Positions 21,201 through 34,500 are shown, counted from the first letter of the stretch. The stretch is DNA of 55,067 bases from Bifiguratus adelaidae (GCA_002261195.1 MVBO01000100.1:1-55067); one strand, 5' to 3'. Numbers and translations: made by a program. The notes: generated by a model not told the origin, from the letters alone.

Positions 21201-23692
21201 TATCCGAGACTCAGAGTGTGAGCGAAGGAAGCTCGGACACCATTGTCGAGAATGTAACCCTTGAGAATGTGGAGAACTCTGCCGGCGAAGAAAGTGACGA
21301 GACACAGACAACAGATGGCAAGCCGGTTGGCGGCCAAATCAAACGTCGTCGTAGCTTGCCTCATGTGTTGGTCAAGGATGAGGTCAGACAGGAAGGTCGT
21401 GTCAAGTGGCAAATCTACAAGCTCTACTTTTCTGCCTCAGGTGGTATAATCTTTTGGGGACTTGTCGTTCTCATGCACGGCCTGTCTCGATTCGCTAATA
21501 TTGGAGAGAACTGGTGGTTACGCCAATGGGCCAATGCTTATGGTGAGGCAGATAGCGGTGTCAGCACGACCATGTCAGCATTTGGCTCTTTCGATGGTTA
21601 CATGCGTCTGCGTGCCCAACCCTTCGATGCTGTCCGGTACACGCATACTGAAGGATCTTGGATCGCATATCCTTTCAATATGCTTGGAGATTATGCGAAG
21701 GACAACGTAACGATCTTCAAGTTTTCTGGACATCTCAATGTCGACTACTACATTTCGATCTACGCATTGATCTGTTTTGGAGAACTGCTGATCAATGTCC
21801 TTACGGATGTTGTCGTATACATTGGATCCTTAAAGGCGTCGCGAAAGCTTTACGAAGATCTCATGTACGCAGTCGTTCGTGCCCCTCTTCGCTTTTTTGA
21901 TACCACTCCCGTTGGACGTATTATGACCCGCTTTAGCAGAGTAAGTACACTACGTGCAAGATCGTTCGTAGTCGATGTTGACCAAATACTTTAGGATTTC
22001 GAAGTTATTGACAGCAATTTGGCCCCTACCTGCAACACCATGTTGATGTATCTGATTGCGTGTGGTTCTATTATTGCCGTCATTACTTTTATTACTCCCA
22101 TGTTCCTATTCTCTGCCATATTTATCGGTAAGTGCACAGGCTCGGAAACCGCTTCATGCTTATTTACTTTGCGTTAGTTGCTATCTTTGCTTGGGTTGGC
22201 AAGCGATACTTGACCACCTCTCGAGAACTAAAGCGTCTGGATTCGGTCACGAAGGCACCCATCTACTCTCAGTTTGGGGAAACGATTGTGTAAGTAGACG
22301 CATGAGGGCAACAAGATGAAAGGGACTCATCAGTGGTACAGAGGTGTCCCAGTGGTACGTGCATTCGGTGCGCAGGCAGAGTTCATGGAGGAGATGTTGC
22401 GGCGCCTCGACAACGGCAACCGCCCTTACTATTGGCTTTGGAACGCTAACCGTTGGTTATCCGTGTAAGTGAAGACATGCGCCTTTCTAGTCTACGTGCG
22501 TCTCACATTCCCTTGCAGTCGTTGTGATACCCTTGGTGCTTTCGTGGCTTTCTTTGCCGGCGCTTTTATTGTGTTTGGCAACGGGGCGATAGATGCCGGT
22601 TTGGCAGGTATCTCTTTGTTGTACGCGTTGTCCTTTGTCAACTCTATGAACTGGGTCATTCGGTGAGTTTCATGTGTATCTTCAGCTCCTCATTTTCATG
22701 TCTTGACATCTTGTGCTTCCAAAGTGTCTACACGCAGCTGGAGATGGATCTCAACTCCGTTGAACGTGTGCAAGAATACATGAGCATGCCGCAAGAACAG
22801 ATCACCGGAGCTATCGAGCCTCCAGCTGCTTGGCCTCAAGAAGGCAAGATTGAGGTGGACAACTTGGTCATCCAATATGCGCCCGATCTTGAACGAGTGA
22901 TTCGCAATATTACTTTCTCTGTTGATCCGCAGTCTAAGGTTGGTGTTGTAGGACGAACCGGTTCAGGCAAGTCCACTCTAGCCTCGTCCTTGTTCCGGTT
23001 TGTGGATCCGACCGAAGGCAAGATCGTGATCGATGGCGTGGATATTACCACGATTGGTGTCGAAGATTTGCGATCCAGATTAACCATTATCCCACAAGAC
23101 CCTGTTTTGTTTTCTGGAACTGTGAGTTTCGATGCATTTCTATCTCGGCTGTAGCTTAATGTCCGTGTAGTTGCGTTCGAATCTCGACCCATTCAATGTT
23201 CATGAAGATTCCCAGATTTGGGAAGCGCTGCGGCGTGTCCATCTCATTGAAGGTGATGAGGATATGGCTGAAGGCACCACCCGTCATGTTGCCTTCTCCA
23301 GCCTTGACAACTTGGTGAGCGAAGGTGGTGGTAACTATAGTCACGGCCAACGGCAACTGCTTTGTCTCGCTCGCGCCTTGCTACGAAACTCTAAGATCAT
23401 TGTCATGGATGAAGCTACGGCTAGCGTTGATTTTTCGACTGACCAAAAGATCCAAAAGACCATTCGCGAAGAATTCTCGGAATCCACATTGGTGTGCATT
23501 GCCCATCGCCTCCGTACCATCATTGATTACAACAAAGTCTTGGTCCTTGACCATGGTGTAATTGCCGAGTACGATACACCCTACAACCTTTTGACGGGCA
23601 AGAAGTACAGCATATTTAAGGACATGTGTATGAAGTCGGGCGAATTTGATTTGTTGATGGAAATGGCATACGCACGACATAACGACGTTTAG
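18208..23692 (+). CDS. ABCC-family full ABC transporter (MRP/YCF1-like) with TMD0
   Basis: ATP-driven export pump of the multidrug-resistance-associated class, likely in vacuolar or plasma membrane. It starts MATSPMPTLPPSV. Five hydrophobic helices in the first exon (for example TIPLFVTGASILYIGV, NVLTVISPVGAITSL and MTLVVLFLCLFYS) form TMD0. The first transporter domain carries a very Lys/Asp-rich cytosolic insert near 19545-19610. NBD1 has Walker A GPTGSGKS, signature LSGGQKQRVSLARA and Walker B LMDDCLSAVD, the Asp after Walker B being usual for ABCC NBD1. NBD2 has GRTGSGKS, signature SHGQRQLLCLARA and Walker B VMDEATASVD with the catalytic Glu. A small Asp-Ala repeat (gacgcc copies near 20445-20468) precedes NBD1. 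Several short introns cut the second half. It ends HNDV. The substrate cannot be read from sequence. Confidence 0.9.
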
Positions 23693-23856
23693 ATGTGTAC
23701 GACGCCCGTAGAAGGAATCCATTTAAAATCGGATACTATCGGATACTATCCTGTCATAATCCATCCCATAGAAATACAGTGTTTGACTACTAGCTCTTTC
23801 ATTGGGAAAGGTAGACTCTTTTTTTTCGAAAGGTGTCCAAGCAAAGAGATGCTCTA

Positions 23857-24956
23857 TTATTGCCTATACTCTTGTCCACAATCACCAATGACATCCAGCA
23901 GATTCTTGCCCATGGCTTGCACCTCGTTAATCCTCTGCATCTCTTCAGGAAGTATGACCACATCCAAACTTTTCCAATTTTCTTCGACATGCGAAGAAAC
24001 ACCCAGTCGAGCCCCAACGATGACGGAAGCGACGTGAGGTTGTTGAAGAACATAACGGATGGCAATGTTGGCAATTGAACAATTGTGAGAATGCGCAATG
24101 GTCTCCAGTGTTTTGAGCATCTTTTGGAATAGAGTCCAATCACCCCATGCATGGATGGTTTGAAGATATTTACATTGGGATGTAGTGAGATTGCTCATCG
24201 GTTCAGGCTGATCCATCCAGCTAACATTCATGGCATAAGATGGCAAAAAGCCGCAAATCTGGCATGCACTTACGTTTCCGACAATAGTCCACCCAACAGC
24301 GTTCCATAGGTGAGCAACTTAACACTGTACTTTTCACATACCCTTCGGATCGGACCTTCTGGCCTTGTATCAATGACACTATACTGTACTTGATTCGTGA
24401 CAATGGCTGGTACCAGACGACACATCTCTTCAAGGCGTATCGCATCAACGTTGGTCAAGCCGACATGACGAACGTACTTTTCTTGTTTGACGCATTGCGC
24501 CAGGTGTTGCACAGCTTCCAAGTAACGCTTTTCCGAGTAGTCCCACCAGTGGAACTGTAAGACATCTATCATGGATGTTTTCATTCGGCTTATGCTCTTT
24601 TGTAAAACGCTTTCAATGTGTGATGGCGTTGTCGATTCCCTAGACGACGGTACCCACTTTGTAAGTCCTATTGGTTCCGGTATGGTGTCACTCAACAACG
24701 ATGTAGGCGGTGACTTCTTTAAGGATTCCAAAAAGTCTCCGTATATAGGCTCTGCTGGTCCGTAGATATCCGCCATATCGAACGCAAAGTAGCCATTGAT
24801 ATAGTAAGTACGAAGGTCGTTAATCATGGAAGCAAGCGGCTGTCGTGCATTCCAGCCTTCTGAGGAGACTTGCCAGAGTCCTACTATAATTCTCGGAAGC
24901 CGTAAGTCCCCCTTGAGCTCGCATTCTCGTTCCAGTGGTTGTGAAGCCGTCGACAT
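23857..24956 (-). CDS. Aldo/keto reductase
   Basis: NAD(P)H-dependent oxidoreductase with the AKR barrel fold. Two exons join across an intron at about 24217-24272 (LLSET to WMDQPEP, phases agree). I start at ATG 24956 (MSTASQPLERE), because the open frame upstream has no ATG. RIIVGLWQVSSEGW begins the barrel. AFDMADIYGPAE carries the catalytic Asp and Tyr, LTKWVPS the Lys and VLQFHWWDY the His. VRHVGLTNVDA and IVTNQVQYSVID are typical strand motifs. VASVIVGARLGVSSHVEEN is the cofactor-phosphate loop region near the C-terminus. The spacing resembles fungal and plant auxin-induced-type AKRs. Substrate unknown. It converges on the ABC transporter with 164 bp between stops. Confidence 0.85.
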
Positions 24957-25044
24957 GTCAAACACCAACGTTTGGAACAGTTGCAAAAAAGCAGTCAATA
25001 GACCAAAAATGGAATTGTTCCAGAAGTTTATCCTTTATGTACAT

Positions 25045-26465
25045 TTAGTCGCGCTTTGGCATCGATTGCACACCTGCTGGTATGCCGCCGTTTTCTAGAT
25101 TGCCAGCATTGTAGAGGAAGGAGCATGCCATACTTATGATGACTATCAAAAGAATGGTGGTCCAAAACATGAGCTGGAACGTGGCACTCACGTCTGTGAC
25201 ACCTGGAGGAAGGGTGGAATTATCGGAAGGTGCACGTTCAACCAGTAACCGTTTGTTGGGAGGGCGATTGAAGTTGTGAGGCACGGTAGCAATGATTACC
25301 ACGGTGGGGTTTTCATATGCATCTTGGAACCTTTGCTTGATCTTAAAATGTGTTAATGCAAAGCGCCAGGTTCACTTGGTCATTCCATACCTTTAAGCAA
25401 ACAGATCGCACGATGCGGCTTGCGTCTGCATACTGCCTGGATGTTGCGCCATAGGCCTTTTTCATAGGCTATCGAAGAATTTGACTTAGAAATCACGCGA
25501 CATGCGTCTCTTGTTTCGGTACTAACCTCCAGACTCTGGATTCGCAAAGAGATCAGATCAGGATTCTGGTGAACAAGATCTTTCCGACTTGATTGAAATG
25601 ATTGGAAAGCATTTAAGATGCGTTGCATCTCGAGCATGAAATTGCGATCAACCTGGATATTGACATCAGTAAGCGCTAATGCAAGACGAAGACTGTCAAT
25701 GACTTACTTCCTCTGCTTCATCAATTACTTTGTCCATGCTAGGGAAATCCTTTCCAAGCTCGTTTGCAAGATTTGAGTAGTCTCCGTCTTGGCCCGTCGC
25801 CTCCATGTTTGAAATCAGCCGCTATCACTGCATTAGCGGCTCATACCGTCCTTGACAACAAAAGCAATCTACTTACCGAATCGCCAGGAGTTATGGAGAG
25901 ATCAAGACCTTCGTTTTCAAAATTGACTGACGGCTGCAGCAGTCGTTGAGCGTTTCCGCGAATAGTCGCCATAATTTCGGATGCTGACATGTACGGTGTC
26001 GTTTCGAAAACTTCCACAGAGTCAAAGACAGCTTGAATGCACCATTAAGTTCATCTCTCTGGTTCCCTAATCGCCATACTCACATGTTCCCTCATCAAAT
26101 CCAGGGACGACAATGGAGAGGACGCCCCCATACGGTTGTAGCATGTCACCCTTGATAGATGGTAATCGTAATACGGCGTCAACCATACGGCCACGCTGAG
26201 TTGCCGTCTGTAGGTTGAAATTACGCTCCTTGCTCATACCAAGGAGATGTGAGTAGACGACATCAAGGGTCTCTTGGTTCGCTTGTGGTATAACACCGAT
26301 GCTGATACCATGACGTTTTACCGGCACCGTTGAATACACATGAACAGTGGATGCTGACGCTGTTGAACAAAGCATAAGCATCACACCCGAGAAAGCTATA
26401 ACATCTTATGCATTACCCAAGTAAGCACTCAGCGCGAGCGCTATAGAATAGACTATGCTTCGCAT
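25045..26465 (-). CDS. Type I membrane protein resembling ATP6AP2 (V-ATPase accessory/renin receptor family)
   Basis: About 310 residues in six exons. The first exon starts at ATG 26465 and joins across a 57-nt intron (26360-26416). This gives a good signal peptide, MRSIVYSIALALSAYLASAS, just before the luminal sequence TVHVYSTVPVKRHG. The luminal part includes VLRLPSIKGDMLQPYGG and LSIVVPGFDEGT, then helical segments (NFMLEMQRILNAFQSFQSS) and a strand ENPTVVIIATVPHNF. One transmembrane helix (FQLMFWTTILLIVIISMACS) is followed by a short tail ending MPKRD. Domain order, length and the LSxxP-type and VVxVxP strands resemble ATP6AP2 and its fungal relatives, which help assemble the vacuolar proton pump in the ER. 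Identity is an inference from architecture; another ER luminal type I protein is possible. Starting instead at 26381 would leave almost no signal peptide. Confidence 0.55.
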
Positions 26466-26522
26466 CCCTTGTGAAGCGTCCAATGTCGTTATTCCTCGTC
26501 CCTTCACGCTTCCATTGAAGTG
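26466..26522. promoter_or_regulatory. 57-bp divergent promoter; CRE-type palindrome at its edge
   Basis: Only 57 bp lie between the ATG of the ATP6AP2-like gene and the first ATG of the TMEM135-like gene. A perfect TGACGTCA palindrome, the site of ATF/CREB-type bZIP factors, sits at 26524-26531 and overlaps the first codons of the TMEM135-like frame. That suggests transcription of that gene may start farther in and that translation may begin at ATG 26748. Confidence 0.45.
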
Positions 26523-28543
26523 ATGACGTCAACAGAATTGGATTGCCATTTTTGGATGACCCCATTGTCACGTGCAAATCGGTTACTTGAGCCATTGTTC
26601 GCTCGCGCAGTTGTTCAGTTGCTTCTTCTTCTCCCTACTTTGCCGGGTTTGGCGGGTATTGATAGGGCGACGACTCTTGGTGAGTATGAAATATGCTATG
26701 GAATGTTCAATTTTGTCGAATGGCTCATGATTCTGTTCACAGGCACCATGGAATCTCAGAAGCTAAGACAGTTGCGACCGCGGACGTTTCGCCTGTACTC
26801 TGACGACGACAGGAGTTTCAAGATTTTGGAAACGGGCAAGCGGGTTTTCTCTAACCCAGACCTGAAACGACTGTTTGCTTCGGGCTACTATCTCAAGGAA
26901 TTTCCGTTACCAGAAACGTACAAGGAGGTGCTGGTCCATGCGACAAAAGGCGGTGCACGTACGTCTTACAATGCGTCACAATCGTACCATGCTGCGGTTA
27001 TTTGACAGGGATTGATAGGATCGTTTATTCTCGCATACTTGATCCGAGCTGGCGTCAACTTTTGTCTTTATTTTCTTCGGGCTATTCGGGGCAGGTGAGT
27101 CGTTGAGTAACCTTAGGCTGCGGTGTTGCTGAATGTTGACATATCCGCAGAGCGTCGTTGTCAAAGATATTTATTGCGGCATTTCGAGGGACTGACGCAT
27201 TGCGGTTTGGAGCCATGTTTGGCATCTTTTCGTTTCTATGGAAAGGTGTCAATAATACCTTACGGATTGCTCGGCGAACGGACGATCGAGTGAACGGATT
27301 CATCGCTGGTAGAGATATTTTTGCCCGTAGTTGGCTTTTAGCTGATCGTATGACGTGCGTAGGTTCCATCGCTGCCGTTGCTTTGATAGCGGAGAAGAAA
27401 GAGAGGCGTCTATCAATTGCCCAGCAACTGTTTGTCAGGTAAATTACCGCGGGCGAAACAGTCTGCTTTGGCAGGAAGGCAAATTAAACCTTCTGCAGAG
27501 CTCTGCAAACAATCTATAATGCCGGAAAGTCTCGAGAATATTTTCACTTCAAGCATGGAGATGCTTTACTTTTCGCTCTAACATCTGCTCAAGTCCTTTA
27601 TGCCTACACGGTAATTCCTGGGTGGCATTTTCTGTCAATCGAATCTGACCATTTCCACATCGATAGATGTCACCCTCGTCACTCCCTCCAGATTTTTACC
27701 GGTTTATGATTGGTGCTGCTCGAGTTCCTGCTGATATCCTCCAGATCAATTGTGATAATGTTCGCGGGATTCCTCTTGTCGCAGAAGATGTACTTGGTAC
27801 TGTAAGCAAGTACAAGCCTACAAAGCATGCATTGGAAGTTGTCTCCTCCCTTGGCAGTCATCCCACGGTCATTCCTTGGTAAGTTGTCACCCTCCCTTTG
27901 CAAAATGACATATTGATTCACCGCTTGATACGCAGCGAAGTAATTCATCCATACTTCGACTCTTGTCAATACACCTTCATCGAACGTTTTTATCAAGTCT
28001 TTAGAACATGGCTGCCTGTGTACGGCTCACTGCATTTTGTGCCTGCCCTCCTTCTTCGAACAAAGCAGTTTATGAATGAGTAGGTAAACAGCCTCTTTGA
28101 ACTTCTCTAACCATGATGATAGGCCAACCCACATGCTCCTTCGTACTGCGATCGCGACCATCAAGTCTGGTGCATTTTTGGCAAGCTTTGTGTCACTGTA
28201 TCAAGGACAAATCTGTCTCCATCGAAATGCTGTCAACGCCGGTATGATTGCGGCCAATTCAAAGTACCTGTACTACCTGGCTGGAGTTGTTTGTGCTGGT
28301 GCATCCATTTTCATCGAAGACAAGCGAAGACGAAGTGAATTGGCAATGTATGTACTTCCCAAAGCCGCGGAGAGTCTCTTTGAAATATGGTACAAGCGGC
28401 GCTGGGTGGTAAAAATAAAGCATGGGGAGGTGTTGATGGCCAGTATGGCCATGGGTGTCATCATGTCTTTCTACCAGCGAGAACCTGACGTGCTTTCATC
28501 TTTTGTTAGACGTATCATGTACCAATTTTTCCAGAGGAACTAG
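26523..28543 (+). CDS. TMEM135-like multi-pass membrane protein (Tim17-like fold)
   Basis: Putative relative of TMEM135, a peroxisome- and mitochondrion-associated membrane protein affecting organelle dynamics and lipid handling. About seven exons. Two similar halves are visible. The first has RFGAMFGIFSFLWKGVNNTL, VNGFIAGSIAAVALIAEKK and FHFKHGDALLFALTSAQVLYA. The second has CEVIHPYFDSCQYTFIERF (the Cys/His segment typical of TMEM135 N-termini), VFRTWLPVYGSLHFVPALLL, SGAFLASFVSLYQGQICL, LAMYVLPKAAESLFEIWY and IKHGEVLMASMAMGVIMS. The order of halves appears swapped relative to human TMEM135. The start is uncertain: 26523 gives an extra hydrophobic N-terminus, while ATG 26748 in exon 2 has the better context (caccATGG). 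It converges on DOP1 with 56 bp between stops. Confidence 0.7.
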
Positions 28544-28599
28544 TGGTGTATACCTCCACGTCGATTCAAGCTCACCATGTCAGCTCATATATGTACATT

Positions 28600-31500
28600 T
28601 TACATAGAAACATTGTTGGCTTCAAGCAAATCACCCTCCACCAACTTTTCTATAAAGTCTATGTCCGGTTGCGCAAGAGCGTACGTCTGACGATAGGCAT
28701 GTGCGCTTATGTGTGAAAAGAATGGATAGAGTTCTTTGAGGGAAGCGATATGTCGAGTGGTCAGCATTGGTCGCTTCAGGGTATCTATGCTCGTCGGCTC
28801 GCCATCTAGCGATAGCTATTGCGAGGAGACGTAGTCAGCACAAGGTACTACCGCACCTATAGGGAAGGTACTTACTGGATCGAGAGACTCCGGATCGATG
28901 GATGAAGCAACACGATCCACGAGCGCCCGTGAGTTTCTACCTCCATCAATAGCCGTTGCGTCGACGGTATCCCTGATGAATATCCATTGGAAGCTATCAC
29001 AAATGTCAGTGAACAGAATACAGGAGCTCTAGATGTTACCAACATTTGGAATGCTTCTATTTCAAGCACGCAGGCAAGATCTAGAAACTTGCAGACCGCC
29101 ATTACAATGTCTGCTTCTTCAGGCTTATCGTCGAATCCGCCGCGGAGAACGAGGTCAAACAGATGCATCTATTCAACGTTCCGTAAATGGCGCCACACAT
29201 GCACAAGCAATCTTACCATGTCTGCCAACAAGACCGGCCAAAAATTGGATAGATGTTTGCTGGAAAAGCGTATCAAGAGAATTCTGAGGCAAAGGTACGC
29301 ATCGTAATGAATCATCTCAGAATGATCCAACTTCAATAACTCGACGAGCTTTTCCTGAACCGCGGGTAACTGAGCAAGATATTGGTCCTTTGCTCCAGAG
29401 AAGATCACGTAGGATATTCGACGAAGATTGAGGGAACGGTTAGAAACTTCCTGATCTTTGTTTGTGAAAAGGGCTCCGCTGGGTGACGTTGTGACCCTTG
29501 CCAACAGTTCAGGGAATCGGTCCCTCTCCGCAACCATCATGGAGTTGATGATCCCTTTCCAGAAAGCGGATATGCCTTCGCTCATATCAAAGAAGCGATT
29601 GTCCGTAAAGAAATCCCAGACTTCTTTGCGCCACGTCCGATATGTGTGTAATTGTTTGGCTAGCTCTGCAAGTTGCTCCAGGATGACTGTGATCTTTGAT
29701 AGACTACGCGTAGGTGAATACTCGAATATTCGCCAGACCTATATCACGTACCTAATGTGGGCCTTTAATAGCGGCCCAACAACGTAGTAGACGAGGTTCG
29801 TGGCAATGGTATTGATGCGATCAGCATCGATCAGCAGTCTGCGAAATTCGGGGATGCTATGCCGGGCAAGATAATGATTGATCTGTCCTACAAGAAGATC
29901 ATCTCTCGATTTGGCCGAAGGACGTTTCTCTAAGTCCACCAAATTGTGAGAAGAATCATTGTTGGTGCTGTTAATTGCACTGAGATTGTCTAGACAGGTG
30001 TAAGCACAAAGACATTCCGTCCTTCCGGTCCAGGGGAAACGCACCAATCGACAAGCTTGCAGGCAAGTTGTTGTCATCCAGAATGGCAGCTCGGCGGGAC
30101 CATAAACCTTGATCGAATGACTTGCCCGCAATTAGGATGTTAAAATCGAGCAAGCGTTGGTAGGTGTCCTAACCCAAAAGCATGAGGGTCACGATCGGTA
30201 AGGCGAACAGCATTGCCTCGTACCTGCCCTTCCCTGCGATAGCGTTTATCCTCGAAGAAGTTTGTCTCGGATAATTTCATGTACAGAACGTGGAAGAATC
30301 TGATAGCCTAGCATATCAGCTGATGCACGAGTAGATACGCCATCGTACTAACCTCAACAAGGGAAAGAACAGGTACTTGAATGTTGAGGCTTGCTGACCA
30401 TATTCCCTTACAAATGAGTAACATTGCGACCAAACATCTATCAAATGTTCCGGCGAGAGATGATCGGCAATGTAAAGTTCAAGAGTTTTCAAAATCGCAA
30501 TATCGGATCTAACGAATAATGACAATGAGCAGGACACAAGGGCAGAGGGGCCGAATCCGATACCTACGACTTGCTCTGGCAATCAATGATGCGTCGGTAC
30601 TTTGCACCAGCATTACTGCCTGTTGATTGAAATCTAGCTCCATCCAGCAAAGCTAGTATGAACGTCTTCGGTGTCAAAAATGGTATGTCTTTCATGAACT
30701 GAAAGACTCTTGCATTATAATCTTCGGCCTGCACAATGTTCAGACTCAAGGTCACAACGGCATCGCTACGCAACTCACCTCGGAGTCAACGATGCCAGGA
30801 TTATCAAGCAGAAACAAGTCAGTCAAACTTTCTAAGAGCTCAACTGTGAAGGCTCGATTCAGACGTCCAATGAAACGCTGTATTTTTGTGCGGATCTTTT
30901 GTTCAACGTGCACTTCTGAGCGCCCATCGGTAGCGTTCGGTGTATACTTGTGATCAAAAAGGAACCAGACGCGCACGAGTAGGTCTAGCATGCTCGTCAT
31001 ATTATGCCAGATTGTGTCACGAGCCTAATGCGAATAAGAAGCGTGGCCTCAGTTTGCATTCACTTTACCTTGGCATCTGAAGATTCGTCGTCAGAGTCTA
31101 CAGCGCCGATCAAAAGCGACGCTAATCCCTTAAGAGAGGTGTCTGAGGCAGTCTTCACCAGTGGCTTGGGATCTGTATCGTTTGTGTCCACTGACTTGTC
31201 GTCCACAATTTTCGGATCAGACAGACAGAAGAGTAAGATTCTCTCCATTGCAGTCAGTAGAAGCAGCATATTGGAGTCCAAAGGTATGGTGTGCGCTTGC
31301 TGTGACGTCTCGCGACTAGTGTTCGTTTGAAGGGCGCAATTGAGAGTCCTTTCATGTTGGTCATGATGTACGGCTTTGAGCGCTTTCCCAGCACGATCAA
31401 TTTCGTAGCAAACTAACTGCAACATTGGAAGAATGACAGCACGGAATGAATCCCGGAAGGATCCTAGAGACGCAAGGAGCAGATCCAGCCAATTCTGCAG

Positions 31501-34500
31501 CAAAAGACGATTGCTGTCTTGAGATAGAGCCATCGTGAGGGCGACGGTGAACAGTTGCTCGATGACGCGCTTGTTGGCTGGGGTAAGGACTTGGTCCATT
31601 GAGGAGCGGCCAATGTCCGGAGATGCTGTATCTCCAATGGTGGACTCGTAGCTGGTTCTTCTGCCGGGCTTGGCAAGAGGTGAATTTAGGTTCCTGTCGC
31701 GCCTAAGAGCCACGGGTAGAACGTTGTGAAGGATGAGTAGCAGGCGAGGTTGTAGGCTTAGGTCCATTGCATCGACGCATCGCGCTAGACTTTTGAGTGT
31801 GAAGGTTGTCAGTTCGTCAATTTGGTCTAGCGTCAACACGTCCATCCGAGACGTCATAGCATGGAGTAATTCAGCTGCGTGGATGCGAATCTGTTTCAAG
31901 GCTTGATTATCGCCATCCTGCAGGTTTTCTGTTGGCTCCATCGAGATATATCTAAGGTAGTGTTTAAATAGGTCGATAAAACACGCCATAAGAAAGAGAA
32001 ACTTACCTCAAGCAGGCATTCATAAGTAGCTCCAGATAATTCGTAGGTTCTGGCAGAGAGTGTCTTAGCAATCATTTCCACAAACAATGTGTAGATACAT
32101 ACCTCGCATGAACGGAGCCGTTGCTCCATATTGCTGGATGAGGCCAGCAGCTCGAATATTTTTCACAAAACCTTGGCCGCCAAATCCAGCGACATTTAGC
32201 ACCGTGGAAAATGCGTAATCCACTTGTGCATAATCGAACGCCCTTTGACACTCGAGATAAGGTAACTTGACTTCATTCACATTGTTTTCGAGAGCTCGTG
32301 CGTTGATACTAGGGTTGAACAAGATCTCGAATGCGGGCTCCAGTATGTGAACGTATGAACGACAGTAGCTTCGCAACCACATCTCTGCCATTTGCTTATC
32401 CTCCGGGAGGGCGTCCTCGCGCAAGCAATCCATCAGCACAAATATTGGTCGTCGAAGCGTGCTCACAGGTCTCTTTTTCTCCTCTGAATAGCGCCAAAAC
32501 AGAGCAAATCTCTCCATCTGAATCAACCGTTCGTCGAGCTGATGATGAAGGAGATACTCGGCGATAGTCAATTCCATTGTATTAGAAGCCAAGGATGGTT
32601 GCGAATGGCAGCTGTCGCTTAGTTCCCACAATAGGCGCGTTGCTTGAAAATGATGCTTGAAGTAGGCCTCGTCAAAGAATGACCACAGCTACCTAGGGTG
32701 TAAGATTTCGAACATTTGCAGGTGAAGCCAACTTACGGTAGCTACGAGAGCTCGCACTGATCCATGGCTCCACAACCTTTCCTGGAACAAGCGGTGGTCA
32801 TGACGGTCCAGTACGAAGATGGTGGGTAGGGTACAATCGATGACAATCGAATTGACGTGGTCCGTACTATAGGTATAGAGAACATTCGCCGCTTCTCGAG
32901 TATCGTCACTGAGAGGGAGATCCTCCTCATCCTTGGAACGCAATTGAAACCAACGGCACATCGTTTGACAGCTTGTACCAAGGCTAGTCATCAATGATTG
33001 TGACACCTGCAGCAAAGAATCCCTATCAGCCTGCGCCAGTTCCTGCAAGATGGATGAGACAATGCAGCTTGTGTATGTCCGGAGCAGAGAAAGTAGCTGA
33101 ATGCCCTTAAATGCTTCGCTCTGCCGCTCGCCATCAGCTAAGCTGAAAAAACCTCGTATATAGCCCGACAAACTATCCGCCTGCTCTCCACCCGTGAGGG
33201 TATCTGGCTGTGGATCGCTCGATGAATCACTCTGCGGGCGTTCAGAAACCAACCCGACATCTTCGTCCATAATTGCCTGTGGTATTCTTTCGGACAATTT
33301 CATCGTTACGGCAACAGCTATAGCAATTTGATACGAGTTAACATCATGATGCTGAAAGTTCAACTATCAGGAAAAGCCAGAGAATTAGCATAGCGATCTA
33401 TATGCCGATCCGACCGAGTCAGACTGCAACAGCTACCTTGATGACAGAAAAAACCCCGAGGACAAACATTGGTATGTGTACGTGGCAGGTCTCCTCATCG
33501 CTGAATTTGAACCGATCGACCAAGAACTCAATCAGGGTCAAAATCTGAGAATGGTAGAAGATGAGCACGATCAGATAGCGCACACAAAGAGCGTTAAGCT
33601 CACCTCGTCATTAAAACAATTATCGGGTGCAATCAACGCATTGTATAGCTGAGACCACAAGATCGACGGCTCCATCATTTCTAAAAACATCGAGCCTGTT
33701 TGCAAGAGCTTCCAAAGGCATTCATATGAGAAACTGCAAGCCCAGAACAGGCTATGTGATCGATACGCACCTCGTTTGCCTGGCTGAGCTTCATGGTGTT
33801 CCTCTGTAGGCTCCGAAGAACATCTAACAGCAAGGTCGAAAGTATCGGTTGAGCGATTTCGGACTTGTCCATCAACGATACGAGGATCTTGTACGGGCGC
33901 TGGACAACGGCAACATCTGTTGTGTCAATGGCGAACATCTTCGACATGGCCATCGTAAGCGCCTTCTCGCCATATGTACGAAAGTACGCGCCTTGTTCAT
34001 GTCGTTCATCGCTTGGACCTTCGGAGGACTACGTCAAGATTGTTTGCAGATGTGTTGCTGTGCATACCTAGTAACCAGAAATAGAGTCGTCGATTGAGGG
34101 ACATGTCTCTGCGCTGCACCACCGTTATCGCAGCTTGTGCAAGCATCGCAAGATCGTCCTCCTGTACAAATCTGAAAATTGTTCAGTACGATTCTATACT
34201 CCATCGACAAGAGCAAAACTCACTGTTTATCGAGGGGAAAATTGCTGACCAAGAGTTCCAACATCGCTCGCTGAACGAGCATCTGTGTGTCTTGAAGAAC
34301 GGCCGTAAATGCGCGAATCATCAACGACAGTTCATTTCCTACGGTGACCGCCATTTCTGCAGTAAACTATGAGCAAGGGACATCCTTTTCTTAACAAGAG
34401 AACGCATGTACCTTCAGGATCATCCACCTTGGGCATTCGTCGCAACAAATAGTTCAGAGCGGGCTGCCTCAAGCTAGCGTTGCTGATCATAACAAGCCAT

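Noticed and set aside
23730-23755. Short direct repeat (cggatactat twice) after the ABC transporter
   Set aside because: Two 10-bp copies in a 3' flank are within what chance or slippage produces, and no element borders them.
26396-26416. A possible 21-nt micro-intron in the ATP6AP2-like gene
   Set aside because: It would restore the frame, but a normal 57-nt intron with the same donor and a later acceptor (26360) gives a better signal peptide, so the tiny intron is not needed.
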